Origin: JAIVJG01 sp964236735
GTDB lineage: Bacteria; Acidobacteriota; Blastocatellia; Pyrinomonadales; Pyrinomonadaceae
Assembly (NCBI GenBank): GCA_964236735.1
Contig: CAXSFM010000020.1
Span: forward strand, 1-64,000
Length of the DNA stretch: 64,000 nt
Direction of reading: 5' to 3'
The notes under the pieces were generated by a model that worked only from the letters and a program-made list of their open reading frames with translations, had not been told where the DNA came from and made no database searches. The number at the start of each line of letters is the position of its first letter. Within the stretch, counting starts at the first letter, position 1. Below are positions 8,244 through 17,453 of the stretch, piece by piece. Made by a program: the position numbers and the translations under genes.

Positions 8244-9099
8244 CATTCAAAACATAGCGCTCGATAGCCAGCGCGACGCCGTCTTCGTCGTTGGTGGCCG
8301 TCCGGTGAAAATCCTCGCGCGCGAGCAGCGTCGGATGGGCGTTGCTCATCACGACACCCGTGCCCGCGTATTCGAGCATCTCAAGGTCGTTCAAATTATC
8401 GCCGACGGCCAACACTTCCTCGCGTCGTAACTTCAGTTCATCGGCGACAGCGGAGAGTCCCGCGCCTTTCGACACATCGGGGTGCAGTATGTCGAGCAGC
8501 GCGAAATCCTGCGCCGGATACAGCGTGAGCAAAAGTTTGACGCGCCCTGCGAGTTCGCGCGTCATCTCCGCGCTCAGACGCTCCATCTCGGCGCACGCGC
8601 CGGAGAAGGCGACGTGGAGCGGGTCGTGGTCGAGATACGCTTCGAGCGAGAAAACGTGTTGAATCGCCGCCGCCGCTTCTTCGCCAACGGCGCGGCGCGA
8701 CCACGCGATATATTTCGCCAGAGCCTCGTTGCCTTCGCTGATGTGATCATAGACGAGCCGCCCCGCGCCGAGATGATCGTCGCTGACAAGCGCATCCGCG
8801 CCGTGCGCGCGTCCGAGACGAATGACGGCGTGCGCGGCTTCGCGCGGCATCAGCGTGGCGGCGACGGTCTCCAATGTGCGCGCGTGTTTGGTGAGCGCGC
8901 CGTTGTGCGCGATGACCGGCACGTCGAGTCCGAGTTCGAGCGCGAGCGGGCGCGCGTCTCGAAAACGCCGCCCCGTCACGAGCGCGACGGCCACGCCACG
9001 CACGCGCGCCTCATCAATCGCGCGCCGGTTCGCGTCAGACACCAGCCCGCGCGAATTGAGCAGCGTCCCGTCGAGATCAAGTGCGATTAAACGAATCAT
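8224..9099 (-). CDS. Cof-type HAD-IIB family phosphatase
   Basis: This 291-residue HAD-superfamily hydrolase probably dephosphorylates small phosphorylated metabolites. Motif I is LIALDLDGTLLNS at the N terminus (nucleophile Asp and general acid Asp), motif II is the Thr in ALVTGR, motif III the Lys in DVSKGAGL, and motif IV is AVGDNLNDLEML. The large insert between motifs II and III is the C2B cap typical of Cof proteins. The C-terminal residues VVSGQ come from repeat R3. Substrate cannot be predicted. Confidence 0.88.
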   Translation of the reverse strand: MIRLIALDLDGTLLNSRGLVSDANRRAIDEARVRGVAVALVTGRRFRDARPLALELGLDVPVIAHNGALTKHARTLETVAATLMPREAAHAVIRLGRAHGADALVSDDHLGAGRLVYDHISEGNEALAKYIAWSRRAVGEEAAAAIQHVFSLEAYLDHDPLHVAFSGACAEMERLSAEMTRELAGRVKLLLTLYPAQDFALLDILHPDVSKGAGLSAVADELKLRREEVLAVGDNLNDLEMLEYAGTGVVMSNAHPTLLAREDFHRTATNDEDGVALAIERYVLNAVVSGQ

Positions 9100-9104
9100 A
9101 AGAG

Positions 9105-9179
9105 AGCGTTCAGCAATCAGCGTTCAGCATTCAGCTTAAAACGTTTTTGCTGATTGCTGGCTGCTGATGGCTGACAGCT
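9105..9179. repeat. heptad-word inverted repeat (R4)
   Basis: Left arm 9105-9135 and right arm 9149-9179 are each built from AGCnnTC-type heptads (AGCGTTC, AGCAATC, AGCATTC). They can pair around a 13-nt AT-rich loop. It is located between the divergent HAD and threonine synthase genes. R6 uses the same words. Confidence 0.7.
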
Positions 9180-9385
9180 ATTTCTAACATCTGGCGCGCG
9201 AAGGGTGCAACACAGGCGCTCCAACTGGCGTGCAGCAATGGCGTGCGCGGTCGCGGCGGCGGCGCGCGCGGCGTTGATTCGAGCATGAGGGCGTCGCGCG
9301 CTTGAGTTGTGTGCGGGCGTGGCGGAGAGGCATTATTGTCGGCGAAACACGCTTAAAATTCAGGGGAAAGGGATTCATCAACTTT

Positions 9386-10552
9386 ATGAACGTGACACAT
9401 CTGGAGTGCGCCGCGTGCGGCCAGCAATACGAGGCACAGCGGTTGCTAAATCTCTGTACGGAGTGCGGCAAGCCTCTGCTCGTACGCTACGATTTGAGCG
9501 TCGCCGCGCGAACTTTGACGAAGGAACATCTGGCGGGGAGACGTGGGGATTTATGGCGTTACAGGGAAGTGCTGCCCGTCGCGCACGACGAAAATATCGT
9601 CTCACTCGGCGAAGGCTGGACGCCGCTTCTGCGCGCCGCGCGGCTCGGCGAGAAGTTGGGTCTGACGGAGTTGTACATCAAGGACGAGTCGCAGAATCCG
9701 ACGCAGAGTTTCAAGGCGCGCGGCATGACGGCGGCGGTCTCGATGGCGAAAGAGTTGGGCGTCACCAAGCTCGCCGTGCCATCGGCAGGTAACGCGGCGG
9801 GCGCGCTCGCGGCTTACGCGGCGCGCGCAGGCATTGAGGCGCACATCTTTATGCCGAAAGATACGCCGCGCGCCAACGTCATCGAATGCGAGCAGACGGG
9901 CGCGCACGTCACGCTCATTGACGGATTGATTACGGACTGCGGCGCGGAAGTCGCCAGACGCAAAGACGCGGAAGGCTGGTTCGACGTTTCGACTTTGAAA
10001 GAGCCGTATCGCGTCGAGGGCAAGAAGACGCTCGGCTACGAGTTGGCGGAGCAAATGTGCTGGACGCTCCCCGACGTGATTATTTATCCGACGGGCGGCG
10101 GCACGGGACTCATCGGCATGTGGAAGGCTTTTGACGAGATGGAAACGATGGGATTCATAGATTCAAAGAGACCGCGCATGGTCACGGTGCAAGCGGCGGG
10201 GTGCGCGCCCATCGTTCGCGCCTTCGAGGAAGGGAAACGCTTCGCGGATGAATTTCCCGACGCTGCGACGACCGCCTCCGGCCTTCGCGTGCCGCGCGCC
10301 ATCGGCGACTTTTTGATACTCGATGCCATACGCGCATCTAAGGGAACAGCCGTCGCCGTCACGGATGAGGAATTGCTCGCAGCGGTCAGAGAGATCGGCG
10401 CGGCGGAAGGCATCTTCGTCGCGCCCGAAGGCGGGGCGTGTCTGCCTGCGCTCAGAAAAATGCTGGCGGCGGGCGAAGTCGGAAAGGATGAGCGCGTCGT
10501 TCTTTTCAACACGGGCGCGGGCGTGAAATATCTTGAGAGCTTCGGCGGTTGA
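9386..10552 (+). CDS. thrC: threonine synthase
   Basis: This PLP enzyme converts O-phosphohomoserine to threonine. The start at 9386 gives a protein opening with a zinc-ribbon-like pair of CxxC motifs (LECAACGQQY and LCTECGKPL), as in the ThrC subclass with an N-terminal ribbon. The PLP lysine is in NPTQSFKARGMTAAVS, followed by VPSAGNAAGALAAYAARAG and the glycine-rich phosphate loop PTGGGTGLIGMW. The longer frame to 9302 adds 28 residues with no family character. The gene stands apart from other threonine genes; 64 bases separate it from the next gene. Confidence 0.88.
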   Translation: MNVTHLECAACGQQYEAQRLLNLCTECGKPLLVRYDLSVAARTLTKEHLAGRRGDLWRYREVLPVAHDENIVSLGEGWTPLLRAARLGEKLGLTELYIKDESQNPTQSFKARGMTAAVSMAKELGVTKLAVPSAGNAAGALAAYAARAGIEAHIFMPKDTPRANVIECEQTGAHVTLIDGLITDCGAEVARRKDAEGWFDVSTLKEPYRVEGKKTLGYELAEQMCWTLPDVIIYPTGGGTGLIGMWKAFDEMETMGFIDSKRPRMVTVQAAGCAPIVRAFEEGKRFADEFPDAATTASGLRVPRAIGDFLILDAIRASKGTAVAVTDEELLAAVREIGAAEGIFVAPEGGACLPALRKMLAAGEVGKDERVVLFNTGAGVKYLESFGG

Positions 10553-10616
10553 GTGGGCGGCGACACGTCCTGATGTGTGGCGTCGCCGAATTAGTAAATT
10601 GAACAGAGGTGTGTTG

Positions 10617-12059
10617 ATGAGAAATAAAAAGTATTTGCGACGTGTCATGTTCGTTGCTGCCTTGCTTATTGCCGTCTTGGCGACGAAGGCGAGCGCGCAG
10701 ACATCGAAAGTTGACGCTACGCCGCCGCCGACTGTCGCGACAACGACGATGACGCAAACGGGCGCGGAGTTTGACCGCAAGCGTTTCGACGCATTGCGCG
10801 CCGAAGGGTTCGAGGCTCTTTACAATCTCGACTACGAGCGCGCGCGGCAGCATTTCAAGGAGATGATGAGATTTTTTCCAGACCATCCGGCGGGGTCGCA
10901 GTTTCTCGCCGTGAGCATCTGGCTGAAGACTCTCAACGAGTCGCGCCGCTTGCAGGCTGCGCTCTATAACACGGACGATTTTTACGCGGAGAAAGAGGAC
11001 AAGGCCGACCCGAAAATTCTCGCGGAGTTTCGCGATTTGACGAGACAGACCAAGACGCTTGCCGAGGCGCGTCTCCGGCGCGATCCGAAGGACGCCGAAG
11101 CTCTCTACTTTCTCGGCGCGAGCGAGGCTCTGAAGGCCGCGTTCGCCGGGATGGTCGAGCGCAGTTTCATGTCCGCGTTGCATAACGGCTCGGACGCCGT
11201 TGACCACCAGCGCGAAGTCTTGAAGCTCGACCCCAACTTTCACGATGCCGAGGTCAGCATCGGCATGTACGACTACGTGGCCGGGACGCTGCCTCTGCCC
11301 GTCAAGCTGATGGCGGCCATCGGCGGCGTGCGCGGCTCGCGCAAACGCGGTCTGGCGACGCTCGAACGTGTCGCGCGCGAAGGCGTGTGGGCGCGCGACG
11401 ATGCCAGCGTAATGCTCATTGCGCTCTACAAACGCGAGCGGCGTTTCGCGGACGCTTACACGATGGCGAACGCGCTCGGGTTGAAGTATCCGCGCAACTA
11501 TCTCTTCAAGATGGAGGCGGCTGACGCGCTCGTCTCGCAGGCCGCCGTCGAGCGCGCGATTGACCCGTCTGCCGCGCGCAAGTCAGAGACGCAGGCCTTC
11601 GCTATCTTCGACACGCTGCTTCAACGTGAAGAGCATCCGTCGTCAACCTCGCGTCAACAAAACGCGACGACGGCAGCAACCGCAGCGGCAGCAACTTCAA
11701 ACGCCGCCCGCGCGCCGCTCGACCTTGTGCATTACAGTTACGGAGAGGCTCTGTTCGTCGCGGGGCAGACCGAGCGCGCGGCGAAAGAGTTGCTGGCCGC
11801 CGCCACGCTTCCGAATGCCGAGGCGACGCTCGCCACGCGCGCGCGCCTGCGTGCGGCGCAGGCTCTCGATGCGTCGGGCAAGCGCGCGGATGCTCTCGTG
11901 CAATACAACGCCGTGCTCGCGCGCCCGAACGTCTTCGACTCGCACGAAGCGGCGCAACGCGGTTTGAAAGAGCCTTACAAAGTGTCGTCTAAAACTTCCG
12001 AAGCCTCGTCGCAGCAAACGCAGGCCGAAGATGCGACGACGGAGGCAAAGAAACCTTAG
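10617..12059 (+). CDS. secreted tetratricopeptide-repeat protein
   Basis: The ATG at 10617 is preferred because it starts a clear signal peptide (RRVMFVAALLIAVLATKASA then QT) of about 27 residues. The mature part is helical and TPR-like: FEALYNLDYERARQHFKEM, AEALYFLGASEALKAAFAG, then VMLIALYKRERRFADAYTMA. A low-complexity Ala/Thr stretch lies before the last repeats, and the tail is polar. It probably works in the periplasm as a protein-interaction module, perhaps tied to the envelope. No catalytic motif was seen. Confidence 0.75.
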   Translation: MRNKKYLRRVMFVAALLIAVLATKASAQTSKVDATPPPTVATTTMTQTGAEFDRKRFDALRAEGFEALYNLDYERARQHFKEMMRFFPDHPAGSQFLAVSIWLKTLNESRRLQAALYNTDDFYAEKEDKADPKILAEFRDLTRQTKTLAEARLRRDPKDAEALYFLGASEALKAAFAGMVERSFMSALHNGSDAVDHQREVLKLDPNFHDAEVSIGMYDYVAGTLPLPVKLMAAIGGVRGSRKRGLATLERVAREGVWARDDASVMLIALYKRERRFADAYTMANALGLKYPRNYLFKMEAADALVSQAAVERAIDPSAARKSETQAFAIFDTLLQREEHPSSTSRQQNATTAATAAAATSNAARAPLDLVHYSYGEALFVAGQTERAAKELLAAATLPNAEATLATRARLRAAQALDASGKRADALVQYNAVLARPNVFDSHEAAQRGLKEPYKVSSKTSEASSQQTQAEDATTEAKKP

Positions 12060-12073
12060 CGCGAAGACTCCAT

Positions 12074-12143
12074 CAGTACCGCGAGCGATAGCGAGCGGGT
12101 CTCGCTTGGTAAGCAGACCCGCTCGCTATCGCTCGCGGTACTG
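12074..12143. repeat. long palindromic element, copy 1
   Basis: A near-perfect inverted repeat with 29-nt arms (12074-12102 and 12115-12143); inside the loop GCTT and AAGC can extend the stem. The arm core GCGAGCGATAGCGAGCGG is shared with the element at 25299-25369. It resembles a REP-type extragenic palindrome. There is no T tract, so it is not a classical terminator. Confidence 0.85.
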
Positions 12144-12210
12144 ACAAACGCCTGCTCTCTCATCTCGCCCGCGTCAATGTTATGATGTGAAAGAAAAAAG
12201 GGAGGGATGA

Positions 12211-12567
12211 ATGATCACTGTCGCCAATCGCATCTACGTCAAGGCGGAGTACGCCGACATGTTCGAGCAGAGATTTCGCGAGCGCGCGGGACTCGTGGAC
12301 AACATGCCCGGCTTCGTCTCCAATCAGGTCTTGCGCCCGGTCAACGAGGGCGACCCCTACGTTGTCTTCACCATCTGGAACAGCCGGGAGGATTTTCTCA
12401 ACTGGGTGCGCTCCGACGCCTTCGCCAAAGGCCACGCACAATCCGGCACGCTCCCCAAAGACGCCTTCCCGCAACCCAACGTGCTTGAGATGCACGAGGT
12501 CGTCCAGGACTCGACCCGCCCCGACCTGCCGCCCGAACCAAACGGCGGCCCTTTTCACATGCACTAA
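12211..12567 (+). CDS. antibiotic biosynthesis monooxygenase-fold protein (HmoA/IsdG-like)
   Basis: This 118-residue protein belongs to the ABM dimeric alpha/beta-barrel group by its opening ITVANRIYVKAEYADMFEQR, the MPGFVSNQVLRP strand and VVFTIWNSREDFLNWVRSDA. Family members include small monooxygenases and haem-degrading enzymes; the substrate here is open. The C-terminal tail is Pro/His-rich (PPEPNGGPFHMH) and might bind metal. The start follows a strong GGGAGG at 12200-12205. Confidence 0.82.
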   Translation: MITVANRIYVKAEYADMFEQRFRERAGLVDNMPGFVSNQVLRPVNEGDPYVVFTIWNSREDFLNWVRSDAFAKGHAQSGTLPKDAFPQPNVLEMHEVVQDSTRPDLPPEPNGGPFHMH

Positions 12568-12621
12568 AAGTTGCCGCGCGAAGCCGTCTCACGCCGTCAT
12601 TGATTCAGCGGCGTGCGCGTG

Positions 12622-13632
12622 TTAATGAGCCGCGTTGAAATATTTTTCAAGATAGAATTTCTCTGCGAAGTAATGTCTGTACCATGTTGGATTCACTCTG
12701 TCGAGCAGTAAGCCTTCACCTGCTCCGATGGGATAGAACGCGACACGTTGATAGTCCTCAAGTTGGAGCGTGGTCAGTTCTTTCGTGATTCTACTCATCA
12801 TGGCCTGAGCCACATTCTCGAACGATGTAAAATCCTTCAAGCTGCGGAACTCTCTGCCCGGCTTGTATTTTGTCGCCGCTAAACGGGCAATCCTGTATTC
12901 GGTATATCTGGCGATACCTTCCTTCCATAGCTGAAAAGAGAAATACTTGTAATCATCGGGACTCAGGATTTTCTGTAGCTGCTGCCGCGCCGCAAGATAG
13001 GCTGCGAATTTAGTCGAGAACTCCGTTTTGCTAGTGGCCTGAAGAGCCTCCGCCAACGCGCCACTCAACGTCGTAAACCGCTGCTTCACTTCCAGCGAAT
13101 CGTAGGGGAAAGCATAATTCAGCATCCACATCCCTGTCTGGTCGCCGTGAGATAAGTTCAACGCCTCAATCTCGGCATACGAGTTAGGCTGTGAATCCTG
13201 CAACTGATGAAAATGCTCGTGCAGCAACGTCACGACCCAGGGCGTGGAAGTTTTGGCCTGCGTGTTCTCCGCCTGACCGACGACGATGGTTGATACGCCT
13301 CCGACAGCAGGAAAGGTGGCTAAGAAATTCGTCTGCTGAGTTCTCTTGCGAACATAGACGTTGCTCTTCAAGAGAGAATCGTAACCGACGAGAGTGAAAT
13401 CTTTGGAAGGTTTCGGATGTCGTATGAGAAACTCATCTTCAGGTGTGACGAGCAGCACCGCGAAAGGAGCCTTGTTCCAATCCTGCCAGACACGATTCCC
13501 CAAAGTTTCGCCGAGCCTGAACGCTTCCGTCAGACGGATGCGGTCAACTTCGGGCACGCCCGGCTTCTGTTGTGCCATGGCAATGTTTGCGAATAAAAGA
13601 AAAACGCACACAAGTGCAAGCTTGATTCTCAT
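12622..13632 (-). CDS. secreted protein with HExxH zinc-peptidase motif
   Basis: The ATG at 13632 begins a signal peptide (MRIKLALVCVFLLFANIAMA). A frame from 13650 adds six residues. The mature protein contains H138-E-H-F-H142 in the helix VTLLHEHFHQLQD, a zinc-metallopeptidase signature. Acidic residues shortly after (YAEIEALNL) could provide the third zinc ligand. Length (336 residues) and the rest of the sequence do not match a family I know. The gene is less GC-rich than its neighbours, which may point to acquisition. Activity is inferred from the motif only. Confidence 0.65.
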   Translation of the reverse strand: MRIKLALVCVFLLFANIAMAQQKPGVPEVDRIRLTEAFRLGETLGNRVWQDWNKAPFAVLLVTPEDEFLIRHPKPSKDFTLVGYDSLLKSNVYVRKRTQQTNFLATFPAVGGVSTIVVGQAENTQAKTSTPWVVTLLHEHFHQLQDSQPNSYAEIEALNLSHGDQTGMWMLNYAFPYDSLEVKQRFTTLSGALAEALQATSKTEFSTKFAAYLAARQQLQKILSPDDYKYFSFQLWKEGIARYTEYRIARLAATKYKPGREFRSLKDFTSFENVAQAMMSRITKELTTLQLEDYQRVAFYPIGAGEGLLLDRVNPTWYRHYFAEKFYLEKYFNAAH

Positions 13633-13678
13633 AGTTAATATACATCTCACTCGCCGCGGCGAGCCGTATCACCTGACG

Positions 13679-14113
13679 CTATCGCTTCAGCGTGAGCAGC
13701 AATACGCCCGCGCCGATGCAGAGGATGCCTGTCCATTCGCGCAGAGATGGCCGCTCGCCGAGGAAGGCGACGGCGAAGAGCGCGACGAGCACGACGCTTA
13801 ACTTATCAACCGGAGCGACGCGGGACGCCGCGCCGATCTTGAGCGCGCGAAAGTAGCAGACCCAGGACGCGCCCGTCGCTATGCCTGAGAAGATGAGAAA
13901 CATGCCGCTTCGCGTTGGCAGCGTGAAAGGATCGCGCCACTTGCCGGTGAAGGCGACGAAGAGGCCGAGAATGACGATGATGACGGCGGTGCGAAGCAGT
14001 GTCGCATAGTCCGAGTCTATGCCTTCGAGTCCGACCTTCGCGAAGATCGCCGTCAACGCCGCAAAGACGGCGGACAAAAGCGCCCACACAATCCAGTTCT
14101 GCGATGATTCCAT
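13679..14113 (-). CDS. EamA/DMT-family transporter, half-size
   Basis: This 144-residue protein has about five membrane helices and matches one EamA repeat: WIVWALLSAVFAALTAIFAK, ATLLRTAVIIVILGLF, FSGIATGASWVCYFRALKIG, then LSVVLVALFAVAFLGERPS. Full-length EamA exporters carry two such units in about 300 residues; single-unit proteins work as dimers. It exports or imports an unknown small metabolite across the inner membrane. Confidence 0.85.
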   Translation of the reverse strand: MESSQNWIVWALLSAVFAALTAIFAKVGLEGIDSDYATLLRTAVIIVILGLFVAFTGKWRDPFTLPTRSGMFLIFSGIATGASWVCYFRALKIGAASRVAPVDKLSVVLVALFAVAFLGERPSLREWTGILCIGAGVLLLTLKR

Positions 14114-14223
14114 TCTTCAACCCTGCTTTCGCCGCGCGCAAATTATTGATGCTTGGCCTTCACGCGCCATCATACTCTCGCCGGACGTGTGAGACGAGAG
14201 CCTGACGCGCAGATGCTGAAAAG

Positions 14224-14263
14224 CAAGAGCGTCCGCCGGACGTTAATCCGGCGGACGCTCTTG
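14224..14263 (-). terminator. hairpin terminator after the P-domain/lamin-tail gene
   Basis: A perfect 17-bp inverted repeat (CAAGAGCGTCCGCCGGA, 14224-14240, with its complement at 14247-14263) encloses a 6-nt loop. Read on the minus strand, the hairpin lies just after the gene ending at 14311 and is followed by GCTTTTC, a short U tract. Confidence 0.65.
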
Positions 14264-14310
14264 ACTGTCTAAACCAGAGCGGTTTGTCTTTGAGCGCGTG
14301 ATGCGCCGTT

Positions 14311-16344
14311 TTATTGTGGCGGTACGGTCAACGCCTCAACGTTAATGAAGAAGCGGAAGAAGCCCGGCGTCTGGACGCCGAGGTTGAACTCGACGACCGT
14401 GCTCGCGCCGTTGGCGAGCGGTGCGGTCGTCGTGATGATGCCTTCGGCGAGGCTGGAGTTGAGTCCGCCGCCGCTAGCTTGCGTGGGCGGCGTCTGCAGC
14501 GTCAACGCTTGCGAGTTGACGGTCGTCGTGTCGGTCAGCGTCACGGTCTGAGCCGGCGAGTTGAGCGCGCGGACATCCGCTTGTCCCGGCGGCAACGGGT
14601 CGCTCGTGAGCGTCGTGATGATCACGACGCGGTAGCGCAAGGCCACGACGTTCAGCCCCGTGGTGTTGGTGAACCTGCGCCTGATCTTGAGCGTCCCGTT
14701 CGCGCCGTTGGTGACAGCGGTGAAATCGCGCACGCGGTTCGGGGCGGCGGTTGCAGGCTGCTGCGGATCAATGGGCGTGGATGCCATCTGCGCGTTGTGC
14801 TGAATGGGCGCGCTGGTCGTGGTGTAAGCGGTCGCCGTCGGCGCGCGCTCCGGCCCCGGCGCGCCTAAGATAGTTGGCACGCCGTTCAGGGACGTGCCCG
14901 TCGTTTCGACCAGCGCGAAGTCTGCGGCGTTGTTGCCCGTGTCCTGCGGCGTGCCGGTCGTCATCTTACGCACGAAACTGAATTGTGCGGCGGTGGTGAT
15001 GCCGTTCGCGGGCGCGAGACCCGTGCCCTCTTTGTAGTCGGGATTCGTGACCGAACTGAAGCCGACCGAATCGAGCCGGTTGGCGCTCACCGCATTGGCA
15101 GTCCCGAAGACGGCCAGCCCCACATTGTCCGGCAGGAAGCCGACAGTGGTGTCAGCCGGGTTGATCGAGACGTTGGCAGCGCCGCTGGCAGTGATGCCCG
15201 TGCCGGTCGGGTAGGTGGCGAGACTATACGTGTTGCCCGCCGGGCTCGGCGTCGTCGGCTGCGTCGTGATCAGGAAGTGGCCGCGCGGCGGCAGTGCCAG
15301 CGGCCCGGCGGTCGAGAGTGTCTGCGGCAACACGAGGAACGTCGTCTCGGTCGCGCCCACCGCGCCGCCGAAGCGCCAGCCCGCGCCGGTTGCGCTCGTC
15401 GGGTCTGCGCCGGGAATGGCGTCAATGATCGTGATGTTCTGGTCGGTGTTGTTGTAAAGCTCGATGAACTCGTCGGCGGCGCCGTCCGAAGTCGGCGGCG
15501 CAGTACCGATGCCGCGCGCGCGGAACTCGCTGATGAGAATCTGCCCGGCGGTCGGCGCGGGCGGGCGCACGTCAAACGTGAGCGTATAGCCACCGCTGAG
15601 GCTGCCGCCGTCGAGGTTGGCGTCGTCTATGATGTAGAGGCTCCATGTGCCGTTCGGGGTGTCACCGTTGAATTGCGACAGTGTGTAGATGTAGGGACTG
15701 GCTGGCGCGGGCGCGGGAAACACATCGGTCGTGCCGGAGTTCGACGGGCGGTAACTGCCCGTGACGAACGGGAAGCCGGTGTTGCCCGTGACGGTCGAGG
15801 GTATCGGCGTATTCGCGTAGTCGTCGAGCGTCACGTTGATGCCGGACACGCCGGGCGAGCCTGCGCCGAAGTCGGACATGATGACCACCTTGCGCCCCGA
15901 TGGCGAGACGAGCAGCATGTCAATGTCCGAAGGGAAGGCATGGGTGAGTCCGTTAAGAGTCACCGAGACGCGCTGGATGACGCCGACCTCACCCGCGACC
16001 GTGATGGGCGAAGGGTACAAAGAAGCCGCCTGTCCCGACGCCGGGCAAGGGCTGGGGCAGTCGGTGATAGTGATAGGCGTGGTGTTCGAGTATGAAGTGG
16101 GGGCGGTAGGCGTGCCGACCACATTATTTACGCTCGACGCGCGGACGTACCTTTTTCCTTTATTTAAAATAATGGATGGAGCGGCGGAGTCCGGCGTCTG
16201 CGAATCCACGACCGGAGTTTGCTCGGCCTCGACGATATTGCGCTTGCCGGTACTCTGCGCTGAACCGCCGGGCACGATGCACAGAGAAAGCAAAATGAGC
16301 AAGCTGATGATTAACGAGATGCTGGATGTTCTGGGAAGTTTCAC
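14311..16344 (-). CDS. secreted protein with proprotein-convertase P-domain and lamin-tail domain
   Basis: This 677-residue exported protein has a GTG start at 16344 with AGGAG upstream, followed by a signal peptide (SISLIISLLILLSLCIVPGG). Residues of about 85-255 form a P/Homo-B beta-sandwich (VTLNGLTHAFPSDIDMLLVS, then NGTWSLYIIDDANLDGGSL). It is followed by a lamin-tail-like domain (ILISEFRARG, then ADEFIELYNNTDQNITIID). The C-terminal third is Thr/Ala-rich beta structure. No protease domain is present, so the P-domain is probably used for binding. A surface or extracellular role is likely. Confidence 0.8.
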   Translation of the reverse strand: MKLPRTSSISLIISLLILLSLCIVPGGSAQSTGKRNIVEAEQTPVVDSQTPDSAAPSIILNKGKRYVRASSVNNVVGTPTAPTSYSNTTPITITDCPSPCPASGQAASLYPSPITVAGEVGVIQRVSVTLNGLTHAFPSDIDMLLVSPSGRKVVIMSDFGAGSPGVSGINVTLDDYANTPIPSTVTGNTGFPFVTGSYRPSNSGTTDVFPAPAPASPYIYTLSQFNGDTPNGTWSLYIIDDANLDGGSLSGGYTLTFDVRPPAPTAGQILISEFRARGIGTAPPTSDGAADEFIELYNNTDQNITIIDAIPGADPTSATGAGWRFGGAVGATETTFLVLPQTLSTAGPLALPPRGHFLITTQPTTPSPAGNTYSLATYPTGTGITASGAANVSINPADTTVGFLPDNVGLAVFGTANAVSANRLDSVGFSSVTNPDYKEGTGLAPANGITTAAQFSFVRKMTTGTPQDTGNNAADFALVETTGTSLNGVPTILGAPGPERAPTATAYTTTSAPIQHNAQMASTPIDPQQPATAAPNRVRDFTAVTNGANGTLKIRRRFTNTTGLNVVALRYRVVIITTLTSDPLPPGQADVRALNSPAQTVTLTDTTTVNSQALTLQTPPTQASGGGLNSSLAEGIITTTAPLANGASTVVEFNLGVQTPGFFRFFINVEALTVPPQ

Positions 16345-16616
16345 GGGTTACTCCTGGGTTAGACTGGTTAACGAGCGCTGGTTACCTGTAGCAGTGATTC
16401 AAACAAAAATGGACGCGAATAAGATTGGTACCTCGCAATTTACATGCTCAGCCTAATGCACGTCAAGATGAATGTGTCGCGCCGCGCTTTTCCATGATGG
16501 AAGAGACTTTCCATTCACCTGCATGTGTCATGGAATTTGTCGCCGCGCGGACACGTTTTGCCGCTCGATGGACGATTAACTTGTCCGTCAAACGAACTAA
16601 GTCGTCCGGCTCCGGC

Positions 16617-17279
16617 TCAATGCATCTGCCGTACCCAGGCGTGGCCGTCGGCGTACTCGATGCGATAAATCGTGACGCTCTCGGTGAAGGGTTGGAGTTT
16701 GTCGTGCGGCGCGGCGGCGCTGACCGTCTGCGTGGGCGGCGTCGTGGAAAAGAGGGTAATTTCTTTGCTCTTTCCGGGCTTGATATTGATGAGGCTGGCG
16801 AACGGATGATGCTCGATTGTGTGGCGCGCGTCGCGAGAGGTAAAGGCGTAGTCCCACACGATCCCTGTGATGACACGTTCTCCTGTGTTCTGGACGGTTA
16901 CGTGATATTGAAACCCTTTGACTCCCCACAGAGATGAATCCGACGCCGCACCGGACTGTGACCCCGGCACGCCGAGATCGGCGCTGCCGCGCGGCATCGT
17001 CTCCGGCCTTCCGAGTGTGGGCGCTCTCGGCTGTGGCCGATTAGTCGTCACCGTCTGCCTGACCGACGACTGCGTCTCGTTGCCAACCGGTTGCATCGAA
17101 AGTGGCTTGTCCCAACCCGGTCGCTCGACGAATTTATTCCACTTGAACTTGAGTACGGCGACTTCGCTCGTACTTTCCTGATTCGTCGAGACGGGATTCG
17201 CTGGTTGTTGGGCGCGTGCCGCCGTCAACGCCAACAACAACACGACGATGAGCAGCGCGACTTTTGAAAGGCTTCGCAT
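16617..17279 (-). CDS. secreted hypothetical protein
   Basis: The ATG at 17279 is chosen because AAGGAG lies about 10 bases upstream and a signal peptide follows (SKVALLIVVLLLALTAARA). The longer frame to 17432 is unsupported. The mature protein (about 200 residues) begins with a polar linker and ends in a beta-rich domain (YHVTVQNTGERVITGIVWDY, then FASLINIKPGKSKEITLF), which resembles a fibronectin-like or DUF-type single sandwich. No catalytic residues were recognised. It neighbours other exported proteins. Confidence 0.7.
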   Translation of the reverse strand: MRSLSKVALLIVVLLLALTAARAQQPANPVSTNQESTSEVAVLKFKWNKFVERPGWDKPLSMQPVGNETQSSVRQTVTTNRPQPRAPTLGRPETMPRGSADLGVPGSQSGAASDSSLWGVKGFQYHVTVQNTGERVITGIVWDYAFTSRDARHTIEHHPFASLINIKPGKSKEITLFSTTPPTQTVSAAAPHDKLQPFTESVTIYRIEYADGHAWVRQMH

Positions 17280-17453
17280 CACATCTCTCCTTTGCCGTAA
17301 GAACAAAATTGGCTGTCCATCTTGTGACAGTTTGCGCCCGGACTGGCGCTCGTCACAATGTAATTGCACACCGGAAATAAAATCTACGTTGCGGGAAGTT
17401 GTTAATTGCAGGGGCGGAACTTTGAGGCGCAATCGCCGGCGATGTTCCTGAGC

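Noticed and set aside
10559..10588. Hairpin after threonine synthase as terminator
   Set aside because: Stem interrupted and no T tract.
14983..16095. 370-codon frame antisense to the P-domain gene
   Set aside because: Arg/Gly-rich shadow without a start signal.
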